Assembly: GCF_030238365.1 (NCBI RefSeq)
Contig: NZ_JASSOT010000055.1
Span: 124,001 to 188,000 of the forward strand
From: Lelliottia wanjuensis
GTDB taxonomy: Bacteria > Pseudomonadota > Gammaproteobacteria > Enterobacterales > Enterobacteriaceae
DNA length: 64,000 nucleotides
Direction: 5' to 3'
Position 1 is the stretch's first letter. Each line of letters opens with the position of its first letter. The notes under the pieces were generated by a model that was not told the origin of the DNA, ran no database searches, and worked only from the letters and a program-made list of their open reading frames with translations. The position numbers and the translations under genes are program-made. Of this stretch, positions 18,477 through 27,693 are shown piece by piece.

Positions 18477-18655
18477 CTATTAGGGGCTGGTTAATTTCCA
18501 ATAAAATCCAACTACGTGAAATATGGCAGGTAAACCCCTGCACCTTGATTTCTTTTATGTAGCACAAATCTGAACGACCTGATTCCAGTCCATATCGTTT
18601 CTCTGATATCCAAAATAATGAAATAACTTACCTGACTTGCAGTATCGCTACAGCT

Positions 18656-19211
18656 TTAGCCTTCGGCATGGAAGTGCCAGGCGGCCACAGCGAGCACAGG
18701 TACTTTCGTATAGACTTCCGTCAAACTGACCGATTTGTGCCCCATCAGGCTTTGTAACACTTTCAGCGGTATCCCTGCATATAGCATGTGCATGGCGTAG
18801 GAGTGGGAATGGGGGTTGATCAGTACGGAGAATACACGCCGTCTGCTGCAGTAGCGTACACAGCTTCATTCAGCCAAGTTCTGACAATGCCCCAAATGCG
18901 TGCTCTCCCGGTTCTGGCGCTTCGCTTACTGCGACGCCTGAGGGGTATTTTCAGCGTTACCACCATCATCTCCAGCTGGCTGACAAAGTTCGCATCAAAA
19001 ACGGAACCAGCCACTGAACCTGGCAGCCAACGGGAGCACGACGAGCGGTTCTGGACGCTTTCTCCTTTCGCTGCTTGAGAGTAACAAACTGAACGGACGG
19101 GGAGTGTTGTGCAAGGGAAAAATCACTTCGGGTTAGAGCCAGCGCCTTATTAATACGCGCGCCCGTGTTCCAGTGTGTTGCCAGCAACATCTTACGATGC
19201 AGATCGGACAC
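18656..19211 (-). pseudogene. ResD-like tyrosine recombinase, decayed
   Basis: Fragments in three frames match the F ResD / RepFIB-linked integrase: LHRKMLLATHWNTGARINKA with LTRSDFSLAQHSP, then SQLEMMVVTLKIPLRRRSK, then HSYAMHMLYAGIPLKVLQSL with MGHKSVSLTEVYTKV. Frameshifts lie near 19020 and 18850. The box II Arg normally found in HTFRHSYAMH is lost (the reading is NPHSHSYAMH). ResD resolves plasmid multimers at rfsF-type sites, so this plasmid must rely on another resolution system or the host Xer system. Confidence 0.8.
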
Positions 19212-19300
19212 ATAGTGGAGTAGGGCGTGTTGGGGTAATAATGTTGTGCTTCATGATGAGTGCTATACAGTGCGGAGGGTATGATGTAAGCATACCTCTT

Positions 19301-19785
19301 TTAGTTCCACGCACTTTTTGAGAGTAGCCGTTTTTCAGCTATCAGCCGGCACTCTTCCGGCGTTAGCTTATTCAGGGATTTATGAGGTCGCTCGCTGTTA
19401 TATTCGGCCAGCCAGCGCGCCGTGATTTCCTGTGCTTCATTCAGTGCCCTGAACGAATAAAAATCCAGGATTTCTGTCCGGTAGGACCGTTCGATGGAGC
19501 CGTTCTGTGTATTTACCTGGCTTAATAAATTCCAGCGCCACGCCATGCTCTTCAGCCCATTGCGTAAGCGTCAGAGACACAAATTCTGGACCATTATCCA
19601 TCCGCATCTTTAACGGATATCCACGGTTTGCGATGAGCCTGTCCAGCACAATGATGACCCGTTGCGCCGGGATATTCAGGTCGATTTCTATCGTCAGTGC
19701 TTCGCGGTTAAAATCGTCCACCGTATTGAAGGTACGGAAGCGTCGGCCACAGACCAGCACATCTTGCATAAAACCGATGGATCAG
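19301..19785 (-). pseudogene. IS3-family OrfB 3' fragment
   Basis: Minus-strand frames give FMQDVLVCGRRFRTFNTVDD, MRMDNGPEFVSLTLTQWAEE and, after a shift near 19515, TEILDFYSFRALNEAQEITA with RPHKSLNKLTPEECR. These are the second and third catalytic blocks of an IS3-group transposase. A stop replaces a Trp codon (QS*SIGF) near 19783. The C-terminus is intact at 19301. The element has no visible left end. Confidence 0.8.
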
Positions 19786-20050
19786 CTCTGGTTTAGCGGT
19801 TCCGGCATGGCCAGTGATGCCGGGTTACGTACCAGCATCACTAGCCACCCTGCAATTACCACCTCTAGACCACTTGTTAGATATAGATATCTAAAATCCT
19901 ACAAACTGTTTCCTAAATGTTACGCAATTTCTATTGTAGCTCTAAAAATATCATGATGGATGAATAAAATTCATTCATTATTAAAAAAATAATATGATTG
20001 CAGGATTAGTGTGGCTTATGTCATTTTCTTATAGAATACAGAGAATTCAA

Positions 20051-20827
20051 ATGGTTAGGTATGTTATATTATTCATCTTGTGCTTAGCAAGTTCAGTATC
20101 TTTTGCGGGGACTTGGCCTGCAATTATCCCCACCAGTACAATACAGTCAATGACTTATGGGACGATATATATCAAACAACAATTAATTGAGGTTGGCCCA
20201 GAAGTTGATGCTATAGCTCCAAAAGGCTATGTAGTTTGCATTAATTATTATATATCTAACTGGGATGAGTACTACCCTGTAAGTGGCGGTCGATGCGCCA
20301 CCTCTGACGGCAGTCAAACTCAAAGCCAGTTAGCAAATGAAGCTTACCAATTAAATATAGATCGCACCGTTGTTAATACAGGATCTGAGGGTTCAAGCCC
20401 AGTTGATAAAGCTTGTGTTGCATATTATTACAAAAAAGGTGCCTCTAGCGGTAGCGTTATTTCCGACCCTGCCGGATGTGTCTATGCGCCACCATCAACT
20501 GACTGGTGTGAAATAACAACGCCGGAGATAACATTAGATCATGGCACCCTTTCCGCTGATAAGGTTGAAGGTCATGTTAGTAAAAAGATGATGAGTGTAA
20601 ACTGTGTTTCAGAGACTAATGTCAGGTTTGATATATTAGATCCTGATGGCTATTTGCATCTCCAACCATCAGGTAAGAGTTTAATAAAAGTGAATAATCT
20701 TCCGTTAGGAAGCAGTATAGATCTCCCTGCCGGTGATTCTGAGCTATTAATTAGCGATCAGCTCACAGGAGTTACATCAGAAGGGGTGAACAGCGCTAGC
20801 ACAGTTCTAGTCATGGCGTTATTTTAA
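20051..20827 (+). CDS. MrpH-like fimbrial tip adhesin (orphan)
   Basis: 258 residues beginning with a clear signal peptide (MVRYVILFILCLASSVSFA). An earlier in-frame ATG at 19994 adds an implausible N-terminus and lacks a ribosome binding site. The N-terminal receptor-binding part has several cysteines (VVCINYY, GGRCATS, KACVAYYY, AGCVYAP), as in MrpH-type adhesins. The C-terminal pilin domain starts at WCEITTPEITLDHGTL and carries LQPSGKSLIKV. The layout matches the frameshifted adhesin at 29337-30129, so the two are paralogues or allelic variants. It is separated from the fimbrial operon by IS scars and a regulator gene, which suggests it was left from a duplicated or exchanged operon end. 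Confidence 0.7.
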   Translation: MVRYVILFILCLASSVSFAGTWPAIIPTSTIQSMTYGTIYIKQQLIEVGPEVDAIAPKGYVVCINYYISNWDEYYPVSGGRCATSDGSQTQSQLANEAYQLNIDRTVVNTGSEGSSPVDKACVAYYYKKGASSGSVISDPAGCVYAPPSTDWCEITTPEITLDHGTLSADKVEGHVSKKMMSVNCVSETNVRFDILDPDGYLHLQPSGKSLIKVNNLPLGSSIDLPAGDSELLISDQLTGVTSEGVNSASTVLVMALF

Positions 20828-21148
20828 TATATAATTCAGATAGCGTTTCTGCCATGGGTATTAGTCTTTTAACAATCCTTTCATATTTATATGCTGAAAA
20901 AAGTTGGCTGATGGAGTGTGAAAAATCACCTTTGACTGTGAGGGTTTCTATATTATCTCACCGGAAGTTCCTATCCTCTTCCCTTTACGCCGACACAGAT
21001 TATATCTGTGCATATATTATTTTTTACATGATGATAAATGATATGCACAGATACATACCCGAAATCTGTAAGCGTACAGCGAGAGCCGTATTGACAGGGA
21101 TGCGTTATTCAACTGGCAGTGTGATGCGCCAGGGGAGCAGTTCGCTGA
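20828..21148. other. Intergenic stretch after the orphan adhesin
   Basis: No supported gene. A 7-bp stem CACAGAT/ATCTGTG with a 3-base loop at 20994-21010, followed by a T-run at about 21020-21025, could be a weak terminator. The open frame at 20854-21159 lacks a ribosome binding site and family resemblance. Confidence 0.4.
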
Positions 21149-21238
21149 CATGGTTCTAGCGATCAGATGTCACCGGCAGAATATAAAAACCAGTATTATC
21201 AAAGGCTCGGAAGTGTCTAGATTACCCGTGGCGATTCA
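21149..21238 (+). pseudogene. IS3-family OrfB tip, second copy
   Basis: This copy aligns with 1550-1633: CGATCAGATGTCACCGGC is identical, and the following bases encode AEYKNQYYQRLGSV then a stop and RGDS. The copy is only about 90 bp long and is joined at its 3' side to an IS66 end sequence. Confidence 0.7.
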
Positions 21239-21274
21239 AAACAGCCGCCAATACGGCGCTCACATAACGCTTAC
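21239..21274 (-). mobile_element. IS66-type terminal sequence, solitary
   Basis: Read on the minus strand from 21274, the sequence GTAAGCGTTATGTGAGCGCC continues with GTATTGGCGGC and is nearly identical to the end of the complete IS66 element at 43442-43473 (GTAAGCGTTAAGTGAGCGCC). Only the outer tip is present; it runs straight into the IS3 fragment. It marks a past IS66 insertion or recombination event near the fimbrial island. Confidence 0.65.
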
Positions 21275-21438
21275 GTATGAAGTGGCTTACAAATAACCGT
21301 AATGGGTCTGGCCAGCGAAGAAATGGCTATGTCTCGGACTGACCCGCTTTACCACTGTCGGTCTGAATATTTTTCAATTCAAGTAGTCAAATTCAGTGCG
21401 CGACGACATATCGTGTTTTCTTCGTGAAAACATGTCGC

Positions 21439-22338
21439 TCAGATCCATCCCTCACGCGCAAGAAGCAATGCATCGATGAGACTGTTATCGAAGAGCACGG
21501 GAATATAAAGTGTATAGGCGTAACCCCCCGCCTCATTAGAATGCGAAAAATTAAAATGTTCTACATCATAGCCATCCCTTCGTTTGATCCCGTTAGTTGA
21601 GATGAATCCCCAGTAAGCAATGGCGCTGTACTCATAGGGGCGGAAGGAGGGGTTACTAAAGCTAAATTTCAGATAGTCTCCGGTAACGTTCGGTAAAGGA
21701 AGTAAATCGCAATGTGCTGTGAGCTTTTCCCTTTCCACTCCGACATGATAATCAAAACAAACGTTCCTTTCCCCTCGTTTCACTGGCCTGCACAGCGTGT
21801 AAATTTCATCGACAGGTCTCTGAGTCGATAACTGAAATGCAGCTTCTACGGCGGCACGAGCTTCTGTATGTGGAGAGCCAATTCCAGTAATTGAGAGTTC
21901 GTATTGTGCTGAAGTGCCCACAAGCTCCAGGTGTTCAAAATGGATAAATTCAACCTGACATCCCGCTATTTCGAATTCGTGGCGATGCTTCCAGGCAAAA
22001 AGATTGTGAAAATCAAAGTGTTTGCTTTGCCGAAATTCTTGGGGGGTTACGCCATAAAAAGATTTAAAGAAACGGCTAAATGCCTGCTGATTGGAATAGT
22101 GATAACGGCTGGCAAGTTCATGGACAGGTGTAGACGTAAATTTTAATACAATGGCGCACCGCTGAAGACGGCAATTCGTGACATATTCTTTTAATGTGCA
22201 TCCTACGTCGGATTTGAAAATCCTGTTCAGCTGGGCATTACTGTAACCTGAACGTTGAACAATTTCGCTAATGCTAATGTCACGATCGAGGTTGCTGTGT
22301 ATCCAGCGCAGCAGGTCGATAATGAATGTTTTGCGCAA
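21439..22338 (-). CDS. Rob-like AraC-family regulator with GyrI-like domain
   Basis: 299 residues. The N-terminal 110 residues form the AraC/XylS dual HTH (ISISEIVQRSGYSNAQLNRI, then VHELASRYHYSNQQAFSRFF and the GVTPQEFR signature). The C-terminal 180 residues are a GyrI/effector-binding-like domain, the architecture of E. coli Rob. Rob-type proteins activate stress and efflux genes after ligand binding. This gene is divergent from the fimbrial major pilin at 22678 with a 340-bp gap, so a role in controlling the fimbrial cluster is plausible but unproven. Confidence 0.8.
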   Translation of the reverse strand: MRKTFIIDLLRWIHSNLDRDISISEIVQRSGYSNAQLNRIFKSDVGCTLKEYVTNCRLQRCAIVLKFTSTPVHELASRYHYSNQQAFSRFFKSFYGVTPQEFRQSKHFDFHNLFAWKHRHEFEIAGCQVEFIHFEHLELVGTSAQYELSITGIGSPHTEARAAVEAAFQLSTQRPVDEIYTLCRPVKRGERNVCFDYHVGVEREKLTAHCDLLPLPNVTGDYLKFSFSNPSFRPYEYSAIAYWGFISTNGIKRRDGYDVEHFNFSHSNEAGGYAYTLYIPVLFDNSLIDALLLAREGWI

Positions 22339-22677
22339 GTAAGCCTCATCGGTTAGAAACTGGCTGGTATAAGAAGCGATCTGAGCAATGGTAAAAAGTG
22401 AATAACTATATCTTATTATATTAAATCTTGGGAATGCTAAATGTAGTCATAAATTGCATACAAATCAAGGTAGACCGAAAAATTCTGTGTGAGTTATGAA
22501 GTTTACGTCCTTGTTTGTTAATGAATTGTGTTTTACGATCTATTTATATCATTGGCGAGCGTTGCTATTGAACATCGAATGCATCCGCTGGATAATTCAA
22601 CTCAAGCAGGTGCTATTGGAATAGCTATTTGGCACCATGTTTAAATTAATGATGTCTTATATGTGTTAGGAAAAAAA
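22339..22677. promoter_or_regulatory. Divergent promoter region of regulator and fimbrial operon
   Basis: A 339-bp AT-rich region between the Rob-like gene and the major pilin. No invertible-element repeats or recombinase gene of the MrpI/FimB type were seen, unlike the Proteus mrp operon. Individual promoter boxes could not be fixed with confidence. The pilin has TTAGGA as a ribosome binding site just before 22678. Confidence 0.4.
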
Positions 22678-23205
22678 ATGAAACTGAACAAGTTTGTGGC
22701 GGCAATTGTGCTGTCTGGTTGCGTTGTATCTGTGGCTCAGGCGAAAGATCAGGGCCATGGTACTATTAACTTCATCGGCTCTATTATTGATGCACCGTGC
22801 TCAATTTCCCCAGACTCAGATGGTCAGACAGTTAAACTGGGTGAAATCTCTAACGTTGCATTAAATGCTAACGGAAATACAGGTACCTCTACTCCTCGTC
22901 CTTTTGAAATTAAATTAGAAAACTGCGATACCAGTACCTATAAAACAGTGACGACCACCTTTACCGGTGCGGAAGGTGCAGTTGCTGATCACCTGGGGAT
23001 CACCGGTACCGCCTCTGGTGCCAGCATTGTACTGACTGATGGTAGCGGTAATCCGATTTCTCTGGGCAAACCGACTAACGAACATATGCTGCAGGATGGT
23101 TCTAACACACTGATGTTCTCTGCTTATCTGCAGGGTGATGGCGCTTCTGAAGTGGTTCCTGGTGAGTTCAGCTCTATCGCTGACTTCACAATGGCATACC
23201 AGTAA
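22678..23205 (+). CDS. Major fimbrial subunit, MrpA/PapA-like
   Basis: 175 residues with a signal peptide MKLNKFVAAIVLSGCVVSVA-QA cleaved before KDQGHG. The mature pilin begins HGTINFIGSIIDAPCSI, with the usual Cys pair (APCSI and ENCDT) and a C-terminal donor-accepting pattern ending DFTMAYQ. The frame extends 15 bp upstream, but the ATG at 22678 has the better spacing from AGGA. It is first in the operon, and a hairpin follows the gene, consistent with high expression of the major subunit. It shares its start block TINFxGxIxDAxC with the pilin of the second operon at 46581. Confidence 0.9.
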   Translation: MKLNKFVAAIVLSGCVVSVAQAKDQGHGTINFIGSIIDAPCSISPDSDGQTVKLGEISNVALNANGNTGTSTPRPFEIKLENCDTSTYKTVTTTFTGAEGAVADHLGITGTASGASIVLTDGSGNPISLGKPTNEHMLQDGSNTLMFSAYLQGDGASEVVPGEFSSIADFTMAYQ

Positions 23206-23225
23206 GTTCGACGCTTTCTGAGCCG

Positions 23226-23250
23226 GATACGCCTGTTACTCAGGCGTATC
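23226..23250 (+). terminator. Intercistronic hairpin after the major pilin
   Basis: GATACGCCTG and CAGGCGTATC form a perfect 10-bp stem around TTACT, 20 bp after the pilin stop. No T-run follows, so it probably acts as an mRNA stabilising or attenuating element that sets a high pilin-to-usher ratio, as in other fimbrial operons. Confidence 0.6.
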
Positions 23251-23276
23251 AATACCTCTGACTCAAAGGAGGCCAC

Positions 23277-23810
23277 ATCAAAAAGTTATTTGTCATTTTT
23301 TCATATCTAATTATTATTTTAATTGATTCAACGTGTTATGCGTACGATATTGGCCTGGACGGGCAGGTCAACATGGAAGGTTCTATTCTGGCCAACGCTT
23401 GTACACTGGCGATGGAAAGTCGATACCAGTCAATTAATATGGGGAGCGAAAACATTGAAAAAATGCGTCGTACAGGTCAGGGAAAACGTAAAGAATTTTC
23501 AATCTATTTGACGGAGTGCTCACTCGAGGATGGTTTGTCTAATTCTGAGCCTTGGCATTATCTACAAGTAACATTTGATGGTATTAGCAACAACGGGTTA
23601 TTTGATATCTCAGGAAGCGCTGGCGGTATTGCGTTACAACTCACAAATAAATATGGTGAGAGCGCCATTCCGGGGCGGCCGATGTCCTATGTTCGCATTG
23701 ATAATAAAAGCATTCGTCTGGATTATGTATTGCAGCTAAAAACAACGCACGATCACTTACGCGTTGGAGAGTATTCTTCCGTGATTAAATATCGTGTTAC
23801 TTATTTCTGA
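23277..23810 (+). CDS. Minor fimbrial subunit (MrpB-like), apparent AUC start
   Basis: The pilin domain is clear: YDIGLDGQVNMEGSILANAC at the mature N-terminus, a second Cys in LTECSLEDG, and a C-terminus of YSSVIKYRVTYF. The first in-frame ATG (23373) lies inside the mature domain and would give no signal peptide. Upstream, the frame encodes a good signal peptide (KKLFVIFSYLIIILIDSTCY-A), and a strong Shine-Dalgarno (AAAGGAGG, 23265-23272) sits four bases before the codon ATC at 23277. ATC therefore seems to replace a former ATG. It may still initiate weakly, or the gene may be nearly silent. PapH/MrpB-type subunits terminate or anchor the fimbrial rod. Confidence 0.7.
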   Translation: MKKLFVIFSYLIIILIDSTCYAYDIGLDGQVNMEGSILANACTLAMESRYQSINMGSENIEKMRRTGQGKRKEFSIYLTECSLEDGLSNSEPWHYLQVTFDGISNNGLFDISGSAGGIALQLTNKYGESAIPGRPMSYVRIDNKSIRLDYVLQLKTTHDHLRVGEYSSVIKYRVTYF

Positions 23811-23854
23811 ATCTTAATTTTAAATGCCATTCGACGGTATCTCTGGCGGAGTGT

Positions 23855-26374
23855 ATGACGCAGTTAGCAATGCAGGAAAACAGTAGTTCCAGTCGAAAAA
23901 GAATATTAAAAATATCTATTCTGGCAATAAGTATTTACAGCACCTTGTATGGCTGTGCTAGGGCTGACGATGGTATTGAGTTCAATACTGACATACTGGA
24001 TGTTAAAGATAAAAGTAATATTGATTTGAGCCGTTTTTCTAAGGGCAACTACATCATGCCCGGGGATTACAGCTTTAAAATCAGGGTTAACCAGAACGAA
24101 CTGGAAGAGCAGCCTATACCGGTTTATGTCTCTGATACAGACAGCAAGCAAACGCTGGCCTGTTTTAAACCTGAAATTGTTCAGCAAATGGGATTTAAAG
24201 AAGAGTTTCTCAGTCAATTTCCACTCTGGCATAAAAACCAGTGTGTAGACATCACCTCGCTAAAGGGGGTTGATATCCGTCCGGATATGGGGGAAAACAC
24301 TTTAAATGTTAACGTCCCACAAGCCTATCTGGAATATACCTCAGACAACTGGGTTCCTACTAGTATGTGGGATAACGGGGTTCCAGGATTGTTGGCGGAT
24401 TACAGCGTTGATGTCACGAGCCGCAAAAATAATGATCAGAGCGGGAGTGATAAAACGATTTCTGGCAACGGTACCATGGGGGCCAACCTTGGTGCGTGGC
24501 GTCTGCGAGGAGACTGGCAGGCCAACTATGAAAATAATGCTGATGGCACAGATAGCGGTCAGAAAGAATGGACATGGAACCGTGTATATCTGTATCGCGC
24601 AATTCCTTCAATGGGCGCGAAGCTGACGCTAGGAGAGGATTACCTCAACTCCGACCTGTTTGATAGTTTTAGCTTTATCGGGGCAAGCCTGGTGAGCGAC
24701 GACAATATGTTGCCACCAAACCTGCGCGGATACGCACCTGAAGTGACAGGCGTAGCCAAAACGAATGCGAAGGTTATTATCTCGCAGCAGGGTCGCATCA
24801 TTTATCAATCTCAGGTCGCTGCGGGGCCGTTCAGAATTCAAGATCTTAATAGTGCAGTTTCCGGCACACTGGATGTGCGGGTTGAAGAGCAGGATGGTTC
24901 GAACCAGCAGTATAAGGTCAATACGGCAAGTGTACCGTATCTTACCCGACCAGGTAGCGTGCGTTACAAGCTGTATGGAGGTAAGCCATTAGGCACAGAA
25001 CACTCCGTTGAAGGTCAGGATTTTGCCTCCAGTGAAATGTCATGGGGGATCAACAACGGTTGGTCTCTGTATGGCGGTATTGTTGCAAGCAAGGACTATC
25101 GCGCGACCGCCATTGGGGTAGGCCGCGATCTGCTAGCGCTGGGGGCGCTGGCGTTGGATGTTACGCGTTCCAATGCGGAACTGGATACGGTCAACAGGCA
25201 GGGTCAGTCATACCGTTTGAGTTACTCAAAACGCTTTGATGAAACCGATAGCCAGGTGACGTTTGCGGGTTATCGCTTCTCTGAAAAAAACTTCATGAGT
25301 TTCAATGATTTCCTTAACTACATGTCAACGGATGATTCATTCCAGCAGAGTAAAGAGATGTACACCATCTCTTTCAGTCAGCAGTTAAAAAAACTGGGGT
25401 TAAGTGCGTATCTCAACTATTCGCATCAAACCTACTGGAACGCTCCGGCAGAAGATCGCTACAGCGTGTCGTTATCTCGTAATTTTGATATTGGCCGCTG
25501 GAAGAACATCAACATGTCATTGACTGCGTACCGTAATGAGTTTTCCCAGGGAACGGACGATGGTGCATATCTCTCGATGTCTGTTCCATGGGGTGACAGC
25601 GGCACTGTCAGTTACAACATGACCTCAGGAGGAGGCAGTAACTCCAATCGACTGGGCTATTTCGACCATCTGGATAATGGTGATAATTATCAGATGGCAG
25701 TTGGTGCCAGTGAACATGAGGCGAACGTCAGTGGGTATTACGATCACATGGGTAACGAAGGTGAAATTATTGGCAATCTGGATTATCAGCAAAGTGAGTA
25801 TAACTCCCTTGGTATGACCCTGCGTGGAGGCATTACAGCGACACCGAAAGGTGTGGCATTACACCGAGTGAATGGTATGGGGGGGACACGTGTCATGGTC
25901 GACACTGGTGCTGCGTCTGATATTCCGGTTCAGGGATTTGGCTCTTCAACTCAGACTAACTACTTTGGCAAAGCGGTCATCACAGACGTCAGTAATTACA
26001 CCAAAAACAACCTGAGTATTGATATTAACAGTCTACCGAAAAATGCAGAGGCTCACGGTTCCGTAGAACAGGCAACACTAACGGAGGGGGCGATCGGCTA
26101 CCGTAAGTTCGATGTTATTTCCGGTGAAAAAGCGATGGCTATTATTCGCCTGGCCGACGGCTCTTTCCCTCCGTTTGGTGCCAGCGTCCGTAATGCCGCA
26201 GATCAGGAAGTAGGGATCGTCAATGATGATGGTCAAACCTATCTGAGTGGTCTTCATAGTGGCGAGAAAATGAATGTGCAATGGGAAGGTGAGATGCAGT
26301 GCGTTATCACCATCCCGGACAAAATATCAGGATTAGATCAGAACGGAAATCTGTTACTGCCATGCGGCCATTAA
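23855..26374 (+). CDS. Outer-membrane fimbrial usher, PapC/MrpC-like
   Basis: 839 residues. A long signal peptide ends CARA before DDGIEFNTDILD, the standard usher N-terminal domain (FNTDILDVKDKSNIDLSRFS). The 24-strand pore with plug (LRGYAPEVTGVAKTNAKVII, a conserved usher signature) is followed by two C-terminal domains ending in a Cys pair (MQCVITI and LLLPCGH). Ushers accept chaperone-subunit complexes and thread the fimbria through the outer membrane. The ATG at 23855 has GGCGGAG upstream. The gene appears intact and of normal length. Confidence 0.95.
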   Translation: MTQLAMQENSSSSRKRILKISILAISIYSTLYGCARADDGIEFNTDILDVKDKSNIDLSRFSKGNYIMPGDYSFKIRVNQNELEEQPIPVYVSDTDSKQTLACFKPEIVQQMGFKEEFLSQFPLWHKNQCVDITSLKGVDIRPDMGENTLNVNVPQAYLEYTSDNWVPTSMWDNGVPGLLADYSVDVTSRKNNDQSGSDKTISGNGTMGANLGAWRLRGDWQANYENNADGTDSGQKEWTWNRVYLYRAIPSMGAKLTLGEDYLNSDLFDSFSFIGASLVSDDNMLPPNLRGYAPEVTGVAKTNAKVIISQQGRIIYQSQVAAGPFRIQDLNSAVSGTLDVRVEEQDGSNQQYKVNTASVPYLTRPGSVRYKLYGGKPLGTEHSVEGQDFASSEMSWGINNGWSLYGGIVASKDYRATAIGVGRDLLALGALALDVTRSNAELDTVNRQGQSYRLSYSKRFDETDSQVTFAGYRFSEKNFMSFNDFLNYMSTDDSFQQSKEMYTISFSQQLKKLGLSAYLNYSHQTYWNAPAEDRYSVSLSRNFDIGRWKNINMSLTAYRNEFSQGTDDGAYLSMSVPWGDSGTVSYNMTSGGGSNSNRLGYFDHLDNGDNYQMAVGASEHEANVSGYYDHMGNEGEIIGNLDYQQSEYNSLGMTLRGGITATPKGVALHRVNGMGGTRVMVDTGAASDIPVQGFGSSTQTNYFGKAVITDVSNYTKNNLSIDINSLPKNAEAHGSVEQATLTEGAIGYRKFDVISGEKAMAIIRLADGSFPPFGASVRNAADQEVGIVNDDGQTYLSGLHSGEKMNVQWEGEMQCVITIPDKISGLDQNGNLLLPCGH

Positions 26375-26412
26375 GGCGGGTGGCGCAGATAAACTTTAAT
26401 TGAGTAACAAAA

Positions 26413-27171
26413 ATGTACGTAATGAAATGCAAAAAATCATGTTTGATCACCACGGCTACACTGCTCGGGCTGCTGCTGGCGCAACAAGCGAATGCGGCGA
26501 TTGCGTTAGACCGTACCCGAGTGGTGGTGAACGGTGGTGCAGACTCAGTCAGTATGACGGTAAGCAATCAGAACAAAAATCTTCCTTATCTGGCTCAGGG
26601 CTGGATCGAAGATGCGCAGAACAACAAAATCACCTCACCGATGACGGTATTACCGCCGGTGCAGCGCATCGAAGCTGGGGCAAAAAGCCAGGTGAAAATC
26701 CAGACGTCACCAGCGGTCAGCGGGTTACCTCAGGATCGCGAATCGCTGTTCTATTTTAATTTGCGTGAAATTCCGCCTCGAAGCAAGACGCCAAATACCT
26801 TGCAGATTGCCTTGCAGACACGCATTAAATTATTCTATCGCCCGGCGGCAATCGCATTGGATAAAACACAAGCCGCTACGGGGGATTGGGTAGAGAAAGT
26901 GACGCTTCAGCGCCAGGGTGATAAATATATTGTTAACAACCCAACGCCTTATTTCTTTACCGTGGTAGAAGGTCGTGCATCGGTAAAAGGAACGCCAGTT
27001 CACCTTACCCCAATGATGGTAAACCCTAAAGGTAGCGCTGAACTTCAGGCCTCGGCAAACGAACTGGGCAATGCTCCTGTCATTTCGTATATCAACGACT
27101 ATGGCGGTCGTCCGAAACTTCAGTTCACCTGCGCGGGAAGCACCTGCCAGGGCAAACTGGTGAAAAGTTAA
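26413..27171 (+). CDS. Periplasmic fimbrial chaperone, PapD/MrpD-like
   Basis: 252 residues with a signal peptide ending QQANA before AIALDRTRVVVNGG. The first Ig domain has the G1 donor strand region and NTLQIALQTRIKLFYRP, with the conserved Arg/Lys binding cleft (R of LDRTR and K of RIKLFYRP). The short F1-G1 loop (PPRSKTPN) marks an FGS-type chaperone for rod-like pili. A C-terminal Cys pair (TCAGSTC) is typical of PapD. An ATG at 26422 is an alternative start. Confidence 0.93.
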   Translation: MYVMKCKKSCLITTATLLGLLLAQQANAAIALDRTRVVVNGGADSVSMTVSNQNKNLPYLAQGWIEDAQNNKITSPMTVLPPVQRIEAGAKSQVKIQTSPAVSGLPQDRESLFYFNLREIPPRSKTPNTLQIALQTRIKLFYRPAAIALDKTQAATGDWVEKVTLQRQGDKYIVNNPTPYFFTVVEGRASVKGTPVHLTPMMVNPKGSAELQASANELGNAPVISYINDYGGRPKLQFTCAGSTCQGKLVKS

Positions 27172-27195
27172 TAACGCCATAGGCCTGAGAAAATA

Positions 27196-27684
27196 ATGAA
27201 GCGCACTGCTCTGATTTGTCTGTTAAGTCTTATTACCCTGTCTCTTCGGGCGCAGGATCAAGAGCAAGAACGCGGTGATGTCGGGGCGTTGTTTGTTCAC
27301 GGACTGCTTCAGGAAATGTCCTGTCAGATCGAAATGACATCGCCCTGGCAGGCGGTAACCTTGCGCCAGGGGAGGACGCCTATGCTGATCATGTTAACCG
27401 ACTGTCCAGAACCGCCGCTTACTGTTTTTGAGGCTGAAATAGCGCCTTATTTTCGCGGGCAAGTTAACCCTGTTTATACAGCATCGCTGGTCGGAAGTAT
27501 GAATGAGATTGGATTGCGTCTGCTTGATAACGAGGGAAGAGAAATCCCGATCCTGAATGGTAAGGCTGATGTGCCACTTTATGCAGGGCAGAATCGTATC
27601 CGCTATACTATTGACGCTACCTCCGGGTTGGCTCCGGATAAAACAGTACACGTGTTAATGACGCTTGCGTTGGATTACCGGTGA
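27196..27684 (+). CDS. Minor fimbrial subunit (pilin domain)
   Basis: 162 residues with a signal peptide (MKRTALICLLSLITLSLRA). The mature protein has a pilin pattern with the Cys pair EMSCQIE and LTDCPEP and the C-terminal strand HVLMTLALDYR. It lies 25 bp after the chaperone. By position it corresponds to the MrpE/PapJ-like minor subunits, but the exact role is not determinable. Confidence 0.75.
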   Translation: MKRTALICLLSLITLSLRAQDQEQERGDVGALFVHGLLQEMSCQIEMTSPWQAVTLRQGRTPMLIMLTDCPEPPLTVFEAEIAPYFRGQVNPVYTASLVGSMNEIGLRLLDNEGREIPILNGKADVPLYAGQNRIRYTIDATSGLAPDKTVHVLMTLALDYR

Positions 27685-27693
27685 GATAGTGAA

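Noticed and set aside
20854..21159. 101-residue ORF after the orphan adhesin
   Set aside because: No ribosome binding site, ends inside an IS3 scar, and no recognisable family.
22339..22677. Invertible phase-variation switch for the fimbrial operon
   Set aside because: No long inverted repeats flank the promoter region and no MrpI/FimB-type recombinase is present; the only tyrosine recombinase is the broken ResD-like gene.
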